This document shows positions 26,217-34,625 of a DNA stretch of 64,000 nt, one piece after another. The stretch is from Hymenobacter terrenus (GTDB lineage Bacteria > Bacteroidota > Bacteroidia > Cytophagales > Hymenobacteraceae). The translations under genes were made by a program, and so were the position numbers. The notes beneath the pieces were generated by a model, which saw only the letters and a program-made list of their open reading frames with translations, was not told the origin of the DNA and did no database searches. Position 1 is the first letter of the stretch. The number at the start of each line of letters is the position of its first letter. The stretch covers positions 1 to 64,000 of the forward strand of contig NZ_LATM01000023.1 in assembly GCF_000972495.1 (NCBI RefSeq), written 5' to 3'.

Positions 26217-27503
26217 CTACTTAACTGGGTAAACTATTCCAAGACATATTGGCCACTGAATTACGCGAGTCTGGCTAGCTTGCAAGCCACGCGTGGCAGT
26301 ATTCTGTAAGTTGGTAATGGTTTTGTGATAGGGTTCATTTTTAATCAGCACCAAATTATCGAAGCTATTGTCTCCGCCATCGTCCAGCGGCAATTTATGG
26401 TGAACTTGGTAGTCAATAGGTTGAACCCCTTCTGCTATTTCAGCGATGTCATCATCATCGAAGCCAGCTTGTTTAAGTTGTGCTATGGAGTGAGGGTCGC
26501 TACCAATTTTCTTGAGAAAAGTCTTGCGGGCTGAGGAGTTAAACTTGTTGCGCAACAAAATCAAGTCGGCTTCAGACCGTTTGGTGTAAGCCAACGATAT
26601 ATAATGGAAACCGGGCAACGCGACCATGTTCCCCCGCAAAGGCCCGGCCACGTCCAAATCGCTCAGGCGGCTCACATGAACCCCCTTAACCTTGGCCAGC
26701 AGGGCAATCATTTCCGCTTCCTCGTCAGGGGTAAGCGTGCGCCGCGTGTGTTCGAGTTCTAATTCCGCAAGGCGCAACTGGTCGCGGTTCGGTAGAGGAA
26801 TGGGGTGGTTCTTGCTAAACTGATTTTCCGGGGCATAGCCCGGCGCGTTCACGTCATTAGCCGGGGTGAGCAAAATCCCGGCCGTGAGCGAAGCCGCCCG
26901 CGCCACTGCCGCCGCACTCAGGCTCAAAATCTCGGTACTCAATACCCCAGCCGGCGTAATGACCTGCTTGACCAGCCCGCTGGCAAGCTGCTCGGCTTTG
27001 AGCAGGCTTTCGCGCACGACGACCCCGAGCCCGGCCCAGGGGAGTGGGTCGGGCGGTTTAGTCAGGGCGCGGAAGCTGGTGGCTGGATCGGTCCGCCAAG
27101 GAATGCGGCTGTAGGCCTGCACCCGCTGGCCCTGCACCTCCACCGTAGCGGCCGAGAAGTGTAGTGTCGTGACCAAGGCCGCCTGCTGGTGCTGGCCGCG
27201 CGCCTCCAGCCGACAGTCGAAGTACACCAGCGCCGCATCGTAGAAGGTGTAGCGCTTGGCCGTCTGCCCGGTGCCTTTGAAGAAGATAAGGTGGCCGCTC
27301 ACCCGCCGAAAAGGGTCGAGCTTTAACTCGGGCCAGATAGGTAAGGCGGCGGCATGGCCGGTGAGCACCACTTCCAGCAAGCCATTGCGCACCGTTGAGC
27401 TGGGGCGGCCTTTATCATCAGTGGCCTGGTGGAAGGAGAAAGAAGCGCTAGCACAAGGTACCTGGCGGCCCAGGACCTGAAGCTCAGCATGAAGAATCGG
27501 CAC
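26217..27503 (-). CDS. TssD-HNH nuclease effector (specialised type VI tube protein)
   Basis: A 428-residue fusion. The start is placed at GTG 27503 because VPILHAELQ aligns with the MPPILHAEF start of the TssD at 2078; the 30 upstream in-frame residues look non-coding. Residues 1-130 are TssD (GRPSSTVRNGL, RRVSGHLIFF, FYDAALVYF). A linker follows, with an Ala/Leu-rich helix near 165-215, a spacer domain, then an HNH nuclease with YQVHHKLPLDDGG (H368, H369), FDNLVLI (N383) and PYHKTIT (H393), like colicin-type DNases. The tube domain would load the toxin into a contractile injection system that kills neighbours by DNA cleavage. The secretion machine is not in this window. A SUKH-like immunity gene follows after 8 bp. 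Confidence 0.85.
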   Translation of the reverse strand: MPILHAELQVLGRQVPCASASFSFHQATDDKGRPSSTVRNGLLEVVLTGHAAALPIWPELKLDPFRRVSGHLIFFKGTGQTAKRYTFYDAALVYFDCRLEARGQHQQAALVTTLHFSAATVEVQGQRVQAYSRIPWRTDPATSFRALTKPPDPLPWAGLGVVVRESLLKAEQLASGLVKQVITPAGVLSTEILSLSAAAVARAASLTAGILLTPANDVNAPGYAPENQFSKNHPIPLPNRDQLRLAELELEHTRRTLTPDEEAEMIALLAKVKGVHVSRLSDLDVAGPLRGNMVALPGFHYISLAYTKRSEADLILLRNKFNSSARKTFLKKIGSDPHSIAQLKQAGFDDDDIAEIAEGVQPIDYQVHHKLPLDDGGDNSFDNLVLIKNEPYHKTITNLQNTATRGLQASQTRVIQWPICLGIVYPVK

Positions 27504-27605
27504 GGCGGGTAGAGTTGAGTAGGCCCCGAAGATAGGGTCGGCTAGGCCGGAATTTCGGCTGCCGCGCATCAATACCGTGGGCGGGCCTCGCATGCTGCCT
27601 TGCCG

Positions 27606-27739
27606 GGTAGCAAGTCATGAAATAATTAATAACTCGCTACCGTATGGGTAGCGAGTTATTAATTATTTCATGACTTGCTACCGTATGGGTAACGAGCTAT
27701 TTATTATTCCATGACTTGCTACCAAGTAGGTAGCAAGTC
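27606..27739. repeat. Tandem hairpins of a 36-bp repeat with GTATG spacers
   Basis: Arms 27606-27641 and 27647-27682 are perfect reverse complements of 36 bp around the loop GTATG. A third copy (27688-27723, same orientation as the second, a few mismatches) follows after another GTATG, and a partial inverted copy (27729-27739) closes an 11-bp hairpin with it. AT-rich cores contrast with the surrounding GC-rich DNA. It lies upstream of the TssD-HNH gene and downstream of the PKD lipoprotein gene. The remaining intergenic DNA (27740-27961) shows nothing recognisable. Confidence 0.9.
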
Positions 27740-27961
27740 GACTTATTTTTCTTACGTTGATACCCACGGACACACCAGCCCTGTTTAGGCTACTGCCATG
27801 CCCCCGTTACCCCGGCTTCGGTGGCACCTACGTTGGCTTCTGGCACATTCAGAATCATGAAAAGCGGGTTCGAAGCTGGCCCCGGCCCACGGCCGACATA
27901 GTAAATGGCGCGGGAGCGGTTGTATGAGGAAGAGCAAAAGAGGCGTGAGCGAACCGGGCGG

Positions 27962-28777
27962 CTATTTCACCATGAGCTTCATGGTAAACACCACCGACGC
28001 CGTGGAACTGCCGGCGCGTAGCGTCATGTGCTGGTCGTCAATGTCAAGAATCCGGTAAATCAAATCCGGCGCGTCGGTGATGCCGATAAACGAGCCGGCA
28101 GTGGCCAGCGTAAGCTGCCCGACACCGGCTCCCGTGGCGGCCCCCAGCGTGAAGGGCGTGGAGGCGGTGCGTGGTGCGGCGCACGAAGCCCCCGCCACCA
28201 AGGTCTGGGCTTTGGCATCGTAGGAATACACGTTGGCGGTGGTGAAGGTGAACTCATCGTCGGCCTGGCACGGGGGCAGGCTACCGGCCGGCCCACCAGC
28301 GAAGTACTGAGTCGGATGGTCATCGTCGGGACCCACCACGATGGGGGCATCCACGGTATTATCTAGTTTCCAGGTGCGCGCCGAGCCTCCCGTGAGGTAT
28401 TGCTTCACCAGGTTGAGGGTGGAAGGAATGACCACCGGCTTTTTTTCGGAGAAGCCCGTGCCCCCGCGGCCCGCCATAATCAGCTGTGTCTGGAAGGTGC
28501 CGCCCTTGCTGTACACGTGAGTCACGGTTTGTCCCTTACCCACCGAAGGCGCCCCGTTGGCCCCATCGCCGAACTCCCACTGATAGAGAAAGGCGTCGTT
28601 GGTAGGGGCCGCGGTAAACGTGACCTCCGTGGTGAGGCCCACGCTTCTGGCGCTGGTAGTGAAGGTGCCTTGGGGAACCGGTCCTTCCAGGCTGCCCGTA
28701 TCGTTTTTATCGCAGGAGGCCAGCAGCACAGAGCCGCCAAGGAATGCCCAAACCGCGTTATTCCGAATGTCTTTCAT
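27962..28777 (-). CDS. PKD-domain lipoprotein of a SusCD locus
   Basis: A 271-residue lipoprotein: residues 1-22 end in the lipobox LLAS-Cys22, so it should be lipidated and surface- or periplasm-anchored. A PKD domain spans about 40-115 (YQWEFGDG, TVTHVYSKGGTFQTQLI). The C-terminal half, from SARTWKLDN on, resembles the region seen in SusD-associated lipoproteins with a jelly-roll or glycan-contact role. It follows SusD by 30 bp on the same strand, so it fills the position of SusE-like surface glycan-binding proteins. Direct carbohydrate binding is inferred. No catalytic residues are recognised. Confidence 0.8.
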   Translation of the reverse strand: MKDIRNNAVWAFLGGSVLLASCDKNDTGSLEGPVPQGTFTTSARSVGLTTEVTFTAAPTNDAFLYQWEFGDGANGAPSVGKGQTVTHVYSKGGTFQTQLIMAGRGGTGFSEKKPVVIPSTLNLVKQYLTGGSARTWKLDNTVDAPIVVGPDDDHPTQYFAGGPAGSLPPCQADDEFTFTTANVYSYDAKAQTLVAGASCAAPRTASTPFTLGAATGAGVGQLTLATAGSFIGITDAPDLIYRILDIDDQHMTLRAGSSTASVVFTMKLMVK

Positions 28778-28807
28778 GGAAAATCAGGCTAAAAATGAGG
28801 GAGTGGC

Positions 28808-30325
28808 TTAGTAGCCTGGGTTCTGAACCAGGGAAGGGTTGGCATCAAGCTCCGATTGCGGAATGGGCAGTACCAGGTTGGTGGCAGTGGGTACGCCCCG
28901 CGTAATGCCCACCCCGCGCAGGTAGGCGGCCTGAGCCGTCATCACCGGGATAAGCTTGTCGGTCCGCTTTAAATCAAACCACCGGTCAAATTCGAACGCC
29001 AGCTCGTAGAGGCGCTCCCGAAGCACGGCATCGGTGAAGTTGGGGGTGCTGGCCGTCAGGTCGTGGGCGGGGGAGGGCGCCGTCAGGCTGAGCCCAAAGG
29101 CGCGGCGCCGGACGGTATTGATGGCGTCCAAGCCTTCCGGCGTGGGGCCCACCGCCTCGGCCAGAATCAGGTACACTTCGGCCAGGCGCAGCACCGGCAC
29201 GTTCAGCGGAGAGTCCCAGATGTTGGTATTCACCTTGCCCACAAACCACTTCTTGCAGTTGTAGCCAAACGGCGAGCCGGGCAGGTTGGCCGGCTGCGAC
29301 CCTCCACCCGGGTAGGCATCGCCCGGCACCCACACGGTCACGGCCTTGCGCGTATCGCCGACCTCGTAGCCATTCACAAAGTCGGGCTCCGGAATGTTAA
29401 AGCCGTAGCCACCGCCCGCCGGCGTGAGGCCCGAGCCCCGGGGCGCGAAGAACTCGTTGCCCGCAAATCCCAGGCTGTTCCGGTCGTATTGGTTGCGCCC
29501 GTTAACATATTGCACCTCAAACAGCGACTCCTGCCCGTTTTCGTTGGCCACCTTAAAATTGTCGGCATAGTTGGGCCACAGGCTTTTCCCCGAGTTGTTG
29601 ATAACCTCCCGGGCGCGCTGCGCCGCCTCAGTCTTTTTGCCTTCAGTGAGGTACACCTTCGCCAGCAGCCCCGTTGCTGCCCACTTGGTGGCCCGGCCGA
29701 TGTCGTTGCCCGTGTACGTCGGCGGCAGGTTGCCAATGGCATCGGTCAAATCCTGCTCGATTTGCTTGTAAATCTCCGCGGCGGGCGTCCGGGGCCGTTT
29801 CACTTCCGCTACGTTGGCGGGCGGGGTCGTGAACAGGGGCACATCGCCGTACACGCGCACCAGGTCGAAGTAGAACTTGGCGCGCAAAAACTGTGCCTCG
29901 CCCAGGCAGCGCTTCTTAATAACCGGGTCGATGGCCGTAATGGCCGGCACCTTCTGCAGCACAATGTTGGCCCGCTGAATAGACAGGAAAGACCCCTGCC
30001 AGAGGCGCGTTGCCACCGTGTTGTTGGCCGGGATGTTGTAATTATCCAGCTGCGAGTACTCGATGCCGTCGCTCCCGCCCCCGCCGCCGCTCGTCGAAAC
30101 GTCCGCCATGATGTCCATTCCCCATAAAGCAAGGTTGTACTGGCCCTCTTTCGTCAGCTCGCTATATACTGCCGTCACCGCCTGAATGGCGTCGCTCTCG
30201 GTTTTGTAAAAGTTGGCGTCCGTTATTTGGTCGGAGGGGGCTTCCTCCAGAAATTTCTCGCCGCAGCCAGCTACTAATCCCAACGACAGCAGGAAAGCGC
30301 CGCAAGTGTATTTTGAGATATTCAT
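28808..30325 (-). CDS. SusD/RagB family nutrient-binding outer membrane lipoprotein
   Basis: A 505-residue lipoprotein with lipobox LVAG-Cys21 and typical SusD features: the helical TPR-like core beginning DQITDANFYKTESDAIQAV, AQFLRAKFYFDLVRVYGDVPL near residue 145, KWAATGLLAKVYL near 210, and the C-terminal RAEVYLILAEA / RRRAFGL / ERLYELAFEFDRWFDLKRT region. SusD caps the SusC channel and captures the substrate. It is encoded 23 bp downstream of SusC. Without an adjacent intact glycoside hydrolase, the substrate cannot be deduced and may be a peptide or another polymer rather than a glycan. Confidence 0.95.
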   Translation of the reverse strand: MNISKYTCGAFLLSLGLVAGCGEKFLEEAPSDQITDANFYKTESDAIQAVTAVYSELTKEGQYNLALWGMDIMADVSTSGGGGGSDGIEYSQLDNYNIPANNTVATRLWQGSFLSIQRANIVLQKVPAITAIDPVIKKRCLGEAQFLRAKFYFDLVRVYGDVPLFTTPPANVAEVKRPRTPAAEIYKQIEQDLTDAIGNLPPTYTGNDIGRATKWAATGLLAKVYLTEGKKTEAAQRAREVINNSGKSLWPNYADNFKVANENGQESLFEVQYVNGRNQYDRNSLGFAGNEFFAPRGSGLTPAGGGYGFNIPEPDFVNGYEVGDTRKAVTVWVPGDAYPGGGSQPANLPGSPFGYNCKKWFVGKVNTNIWDSPLNVPVLRLAEVYLILAEAVGPTPEGLDAINTVRRRAFGLSLTAPSPAHDLTASTPNFTDAVLRERLYELAFEFDRWFDLKRTDKLIPVMTAQAAYLRGVGITRGVPTATNLVLPIPQSELDANPSLVQNPGY

Positions 30326-30348
30326 CGTTGTGTGGGAATTTAAAGAGG

Positions 30349-33300
30349 TTAGAACCCGATGTTCAGGCCGCCCATGAACACGCGCGACTGCGGGTAGATA
30401 CCCAGGTCGATACCCGTGGCGCTCACCTCCGGGTCGTAGCCGCTGTATTTGGTGAGAGTGACCAGATTTTGAGCCGTGAAGTACACGCGCAGCTGCGTAG
30501 CTGTCAGCCGGGTGAGGATGCTCTGGGGCAGCGTGTAGCCAAACGTCAGGTTTTTGAGGCGGGCGTAGGAGCCATCCTCGATGTAGTAGGTCGATACCCG
30601 CAGGTTGCCGTTCGGGTCGCTGTCGATGGCGCGGGGCACACTGTTGCTCGTGCCCGGGCCCGTCCAGCGGTTCAGCACGCGGGTGGTGCCACTGTTGGCG
30701 CCGTACAGGGCGCTTTCCGTGATGTAGCGGTTCAGGTTGTACACATCGTTGCCCTGCGAGCCCTGAATAAAGAGGCTGAGGTCAAAGCCTTTATAGGTAA
30801 AGGTGTTGGTAACGCCGTACGTGAAATCCGGGTTGGGATTGCCGATGAACGTCCGGTCGGTGGCCGTGATGGTGCCATCGCCGTTGGTATCCCGGAACTT
30901 GATGTCGCCCGGGGCCGTCCCCGAGTTCTGATAGAAATCAGCCTTGGCCCGGCCGGTTTTCGCCCCGGCATTCAGGGCCGTCAGCTCCTCGGTGGTCTGA
31001 ATCAACCCATCGGCCACGAAGCCGTAGAACGAGCCGAAGGCCTGGCCCGCGTCGTAGCGCACCACGTTGTAGCCACTCAGGTAGTTAGGCCCGTTGTAGG
31101 GCAGGCCGGCGCCCAGCGACTCCAGCCGGGTCTTGTAGGCTGATACGTTCAGCGTCGTCGACCAGTTCAGGTCGCCCCCGGTGCCGGTGAAGTTGTGCGA
31201 GGTCAGCGAAAAGTCCACACCCCGGTTGTAGGCCGATGCCGCGTTGGTATTCACGCTCTCGTACGTGCCCGATACGTAAGACACGGGCACGGGTGCAATC
31301 AGGTTGGGCGAGCTGCGGTTATAAACGTCGATGCTGGCCTCAATGCGATTTTCCAGGAAGCCCATGTCCAGACCAATGTTCGTTTGGTTGTTGTTCTCCC
31401 AGCGCAGATTAGCATTGGCCAGCCGGGTAGGCGCGCCGCCGGTGTTGATGGTCCCATCCGGCCCGAACGGATAAGTGATACCGAAATTGATACCGTACAG
31501 ATAAGCAAATCGGCCGGCGTTCAAGGGGTTGCCCACTTTGCCGTAGCCCGCCCGCAGCTTCAGGTTGCTGATGGTGTTGTTGCCCTTCATGAAATCCTCT
31601 TCCGAGATGCGCCACCCCGCTGACACGCCGGGGAAAAAGCCGAACTTCTCGCCGGGCGGAAATACCGAGGAGCCATCGTAGCGCACGACGGCCGAAAACA
31701 GGTACTTGCCCGCAAACTCGTAGTTGAGCCGGCTGAAGTAGCTGGCCAGATGCTGCGGCGTGTTGACGGTGCCCGCGTTAGCCAGCTGCGCATTGATGGG
31801 GCCGGAATTGATGACCGGCAGGTCGTTGCGCAGGTAGCCCGTGCGGTAGGCTTCCACATTGCTGTAGTTGAATTCCTGCGCCGACTGCCCCAGCAGCAAG
31901 GTTACCTGGTGCTTGTTGGCGAAAAGATGGTCGTACGTGGCCGTGTTTTCAATCAGGTAGCTGGGCGCGTAGCTGGCCGTGGCTGTAGCCCCCGCGCCGG
32001 CCACCGTGTAGCGCGACGTGTAGCCCGACAACACCGGAGCCGCGGGCCGGAAGGTATTGTAGTTATCGAAAATGAGGTCGGCCCCCACGTTGGTTCGCAG
32101 GCGCAGGCCTTTTAGCGGCTCCAGCTCCGCAAACAAAGTGGTAAGCGCCCGATTGCGACTAAATTTCTGAGGCTTGTTCAGCAGCGCGCTGGCCAAGGGG
32201 TTCTCCTCAATAAAGTTGTCGGTAGCGCCGTTGGGCTCGTACCAGAAACCATCGGGCCGGTAGGGCTGCACGGTAGCCGGAATGCGCAGCATCTGCTGCA
32301 CCGTGCCGTACTCGCCGTTGTTAGTCGTAATCTGCCGGTCTTCTATGTGCGTCAGCTGAATGCTGTTGCCCAGCTTCAGAATCTTATTCACCTGCACGTC
32401 GCCATTCGCCCGCAAGGTAAAGCGCTCGAATTGTGAACCGACAATGGTGCCATCCTGCTGGAAATACGTGCCCGATAATGCGTACCGCGCCTTTTCGTTG
32501 CCGCCGGTAGTCGAGAGCGAGTAGTTCTGAATCTGGGCCCGGCGGAATACTAAATCCTGCCAGTTGGTGCCTTCCCCCAGCGCGGCGGGGTCGCGAAGCT
32601 TATCTACCACAATGGGCAGGCCCGCCGCAATCCGGCTCTCGTTGTTGATGACCGCATACTCCTGCGCATTAAGCAGGTCGAGCTTGCGGACCACCGTTTG
32701 CACGCCGCGGTAGGCATCCACATTGATGGTGGTTTTGCCTGCTTTGCCGCGCTTAGTGGTAATCAGGACCACGCCATTGGCCGCCCTCACCCCGTAAATA
32801 GCCGTTGCGGAGGCATCCTTCAGGATGTCGATTGTCTCAATGTCGTTCGGGCTGATGGCGTTCAGCTGGTTTTCCTGCACGTTGCCGTTAGCGTCCCTGG
32901 ACTCTGGCAGCGGAAACCCGTCGACTACGTACAGCGGGCTGTTGTTGCCTGCCGAAGTGATGCCGCGCACGCGCACCGACGTGCCCGCTGCGCCACCGGG
33001 AGCGCCACCGTTGGATATAATTGTAACACCAGAAACCTTGCCTTGTATCGACTGCGTCACGTCGGGCACGGGCTGGCGCACCAGCTCCTGCGCGCTAACC
33101 GACGAAATAGCCCCCGTGACGCTACCCCGCTGCTGGGTACCGTAGCCAACCACCACTACCTCATTGAGCTTTTGGGTGTCTTCCTTCAGGATAATGTTGA
33201 GGGCACTGGCATTGGCGGCCGTCACTTCCACTGTTTGGGTCGTGTAGCCAACAAAGCTGAACACCAGCGTGCTACTCTCCGGCGCATTTAGGCTGAAAGC

Positions 33301-33531
33301 CCCATCGGAGTTGGAAATACTACCGATGGTGGTACCACGCACCAGGACCGTTACGCCGGGCAGCCCGGCGCCGTCGGGCCCCGTTACCCGGCCCGAAATG
33401 GGCACATCTGCGGCGGCTTGCAGCAGGAGGGGAGTGGCCGTGGGAGCGGCGGCGGCCACTGCAGGTAGCCCGCAGGCTAGCAATACTGCAGTACGGCGCA
33501 CCAACGCAATCATGTAAAAAGTTCGCTTCAT
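30349..33531 (-). CDS. SusC/RagA family TonB-linked outer membrane transporter
   Basis: A 1060-residue TonB-dependent transporter. A signal peptide (about 1-29) precedes a carboxypeptidase-regulatory-like domain (48-130; SGRVTGPDGAGLPGVTVLVRG), a plug (about 135-250; NEVVVVGYGTQQRG TonB-box region, LYVVDGFP, IYGVRAANGVVLITTKRG) and a long 22-strand barrel ending MGGLNIGF. No STN domain is present, so there is no sign of anti-sigma-factor signalling. It should import a substrate captured by the downstream SusD. The start at 33531 sits just after a GGTGGG-containing stretch. A degraded GH3 fragment lies directly upstream on the same strand, hinting that the locus once handled a beta-linked glycoside. 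Confidence 0.95.
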   Translation of the reverse strand: MKRTFYMIALVRRTAVLLACGLPAVAAAAPTATPLLLQAAADVPISGRVTGPDGAGLPGVTVLVRGTTIGSISNSDGAFSLNAPESSTLVFSFVGYTTQTVEVTAANASALNIILKEDTQKLNEVVVVGYGTQQRGSVTGAISSVSAQELVRQPVPDVTQSIQGKVSGVTIISNGGAPGGAAGTSVRVRGITSAGNNSPLYVVDGFPLPESRDANGNVQENQLNAISPNDIETIDILKDASATAIYGVRAANGVVLITTKRGKAGKTTINVDAYRGVQTVVRKLDLLNAQEYAVINNESRIAAGLPIVVDKLRDPAALGEGTNWQDLVFRRAQIQNYSLSTTGGNEKARYALSGTYFQQDGTIVGSQFERFTLRANGDVQVNKILKLGNSIQLTHIEDRQITTNNGEYGTVQQMLRIPATVQPYRPDGFWYEPNGATDNFIEENPLASALLNKPQKFSRNRALTTLFAELEPLKGLRLRTNVGADLIFDNYNTFRPAAPVLSGYTSRYTVAGAGATATASYAPSYLIENTATYDHLFANKHQVTLLLGQSAQEFNYSNVEAYRTGYLRNDLPVINSGPINAQLANAGTVNTPQHLASYFSRLNYEFAGKYLFSAVVRYDGSSVFPPGEKFGFFPGVSAGWRISEEDFMKGNNTISNLKLRAGYGKVGNPLNAGRFAYLYGINFGITYPFGPDGTINTGGAPTRLANANLRWENNNQTNIGLDMGFLENRIEASIDVYNRSSPNLIAPVPVSYVSGTYESVNTNAASAYNRGVDFSLTSHNFTGTGGDLNWSTTLNVSAYKTRLESLGAGLPYNGPNYLSGYNVVRYDAGQAFGSFYGFVADGLIQTTEELTALNAGAKTGRAKADFYQNSGTAPGDIKFRDTNGDGTITATDRTFIGNPNPDFTYGVTNTFTYKGFDLSLFIQGSQGNDVYNLNRYITESALYGANSGTTRVLNRWTGPGTSNSVPRAIDSDPNGNLRVSTYYIEDGSYARLKNLTFGYTLPQSILTRLTATQLRVYFTAQNLVTLTKYSGYDPEVSATGIDLGIYPQSRVFMGGLNIGF

Positions 33532-33639
33532 GGTGGGAGTTTTTTAAGTGATAAGCGAATGGTGAAAACATTTGTAACCAATTATTTGGAATAAGCTGCC
33601 TGGATGCGGTGGTGTCGTCGCTATGCCCGGAGGCAGCGG

Positions 33640-33950
33640 CGCCCGCATAGCGAAACCGTGCCGACTGCGGCCCTATCCAGAGGGTGTACCATCCGTCTTC
33701 CACTTGGGCCTGTCCTTGGCTATCAGGATGGCTGAGGTCGCGTAGTGAGTGGATGTTGATGGTCAACACGTGGGCTTGGCCGCTGACAAAGGCTCGTTCT
33801 TTGAAGGGCGTCAGTAAGCGCATTGGCCAGGTAATGCGCTGCAGAGCCCCCGAGTACCACATCCACTGTGGCACCGGCAACGCATCCCCATTAATAAAAG
33901 AATCAATATGAAAATTCCGAGCTAGCGCTGGTGCCTTAGCTAAACTTAAT
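33640..33950 (-). pseudogene. GH3 beta-glucosidase C-terminal (fibronectin III-like) remnant
   Basis: Within a longer open frame (33320-34330), translation of this part gives NGDALPVPQWMWY, RITWPMRLLTPFKERAF, then AHVLTINIHSLRDLS, DGWYTLWIGPQSA. This parallels the Fn3-like domain at the C-terminus of family GH3 enzymes (GDEVVQLY, then RPVKELKGF, TVTFTL-DL, EPGxFxxxVG). The N-terminal catalytic domains are absent, several consensus residues are altered and the frame runs on into susC out of phase, so a decayed fragment fits better than a working gene. Sequence around it (33532-33639 and 33951-34330) has no other recognisable gene. Alternative: a fast-diverging small protein of about 230 residues. 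Confidence 0.4.
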
Positions 33951-34330
33951 CTAATATCCCTGCCTTCGTCAATTGCATTTATCGCCGATAGGTTGCGTCG
34001 CGTGACATGCCCGCTTTCCCCTTCCAAGGTTATGTGTGCTAGTAACTGCCGCACGCGCGGACTAAAGGAAAGGGCTCGTAAATCAGCCAGACCTTCTGGC
34101 GCTACCGAGACCCCTGCGGCAGCAGGTGTAATAGGCACTATACCCCGTCGGCGGACGGCTAAGAGTGGTGGCGCAAGAGTCATATTACGCCACACTCGGA
34201 AGCCTCTAAGAGTAGCTACGGCTGCTTGAGCTTTTGCTACTGAAAAGGAAAATTGGGCGAACCGAAACAAGAACATTGGGCGGAAGGTGTAGCCCAAATG
34301 TATAGGGGTGTGTTTTGCAAATACAAGCAA

Positions 34331-34625
34331 GAAAATGCCTCATCAGTGTTGTTTTGGGCATTTATGAAGTGAGTACACGCACTTGCTATACGTTTGCTAC
34401 ACACGCAAAAGGTCTTGATTAGCCCCGAAAAGAATAAGCGTGGTATTTAAGCGATACAGTCTTTCGCGCTAAAAAACAACTAAAAAAATTATGGCTTTGC
34501 GAAAGAAAAATGAAGGTAGGAATTCGCGAACAATAGCAATCATGACATAACCACTTAAATTCCCAATAATGCCAAATCTGTTAATGTGAGTATCAGCAAT
34601 CGATACCGGAGTATTGAGTGAATTA
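34331..34625. other. AT-rich intergenic region
   Basis: It separates the 3' end of the 7TMR-DISM fusion gene from the GH3 remnant. It is AT-rich with A-runs and has no ORF, clear terminator or known element. Confidence 0.4.

Noticed and set aside
29063..30127. 354-residue open frame on the plus strand
   Set aside because: It is antisense to susD and is rich in Arg, Gly and Val without motifs.
33320..33639. C-terminal part of the long frame that contains the GH3 remnant
   Set aside because: It overlaps the start of susC in another frame and is Arg/Ser-rich; it is read-on, not part of a protein.
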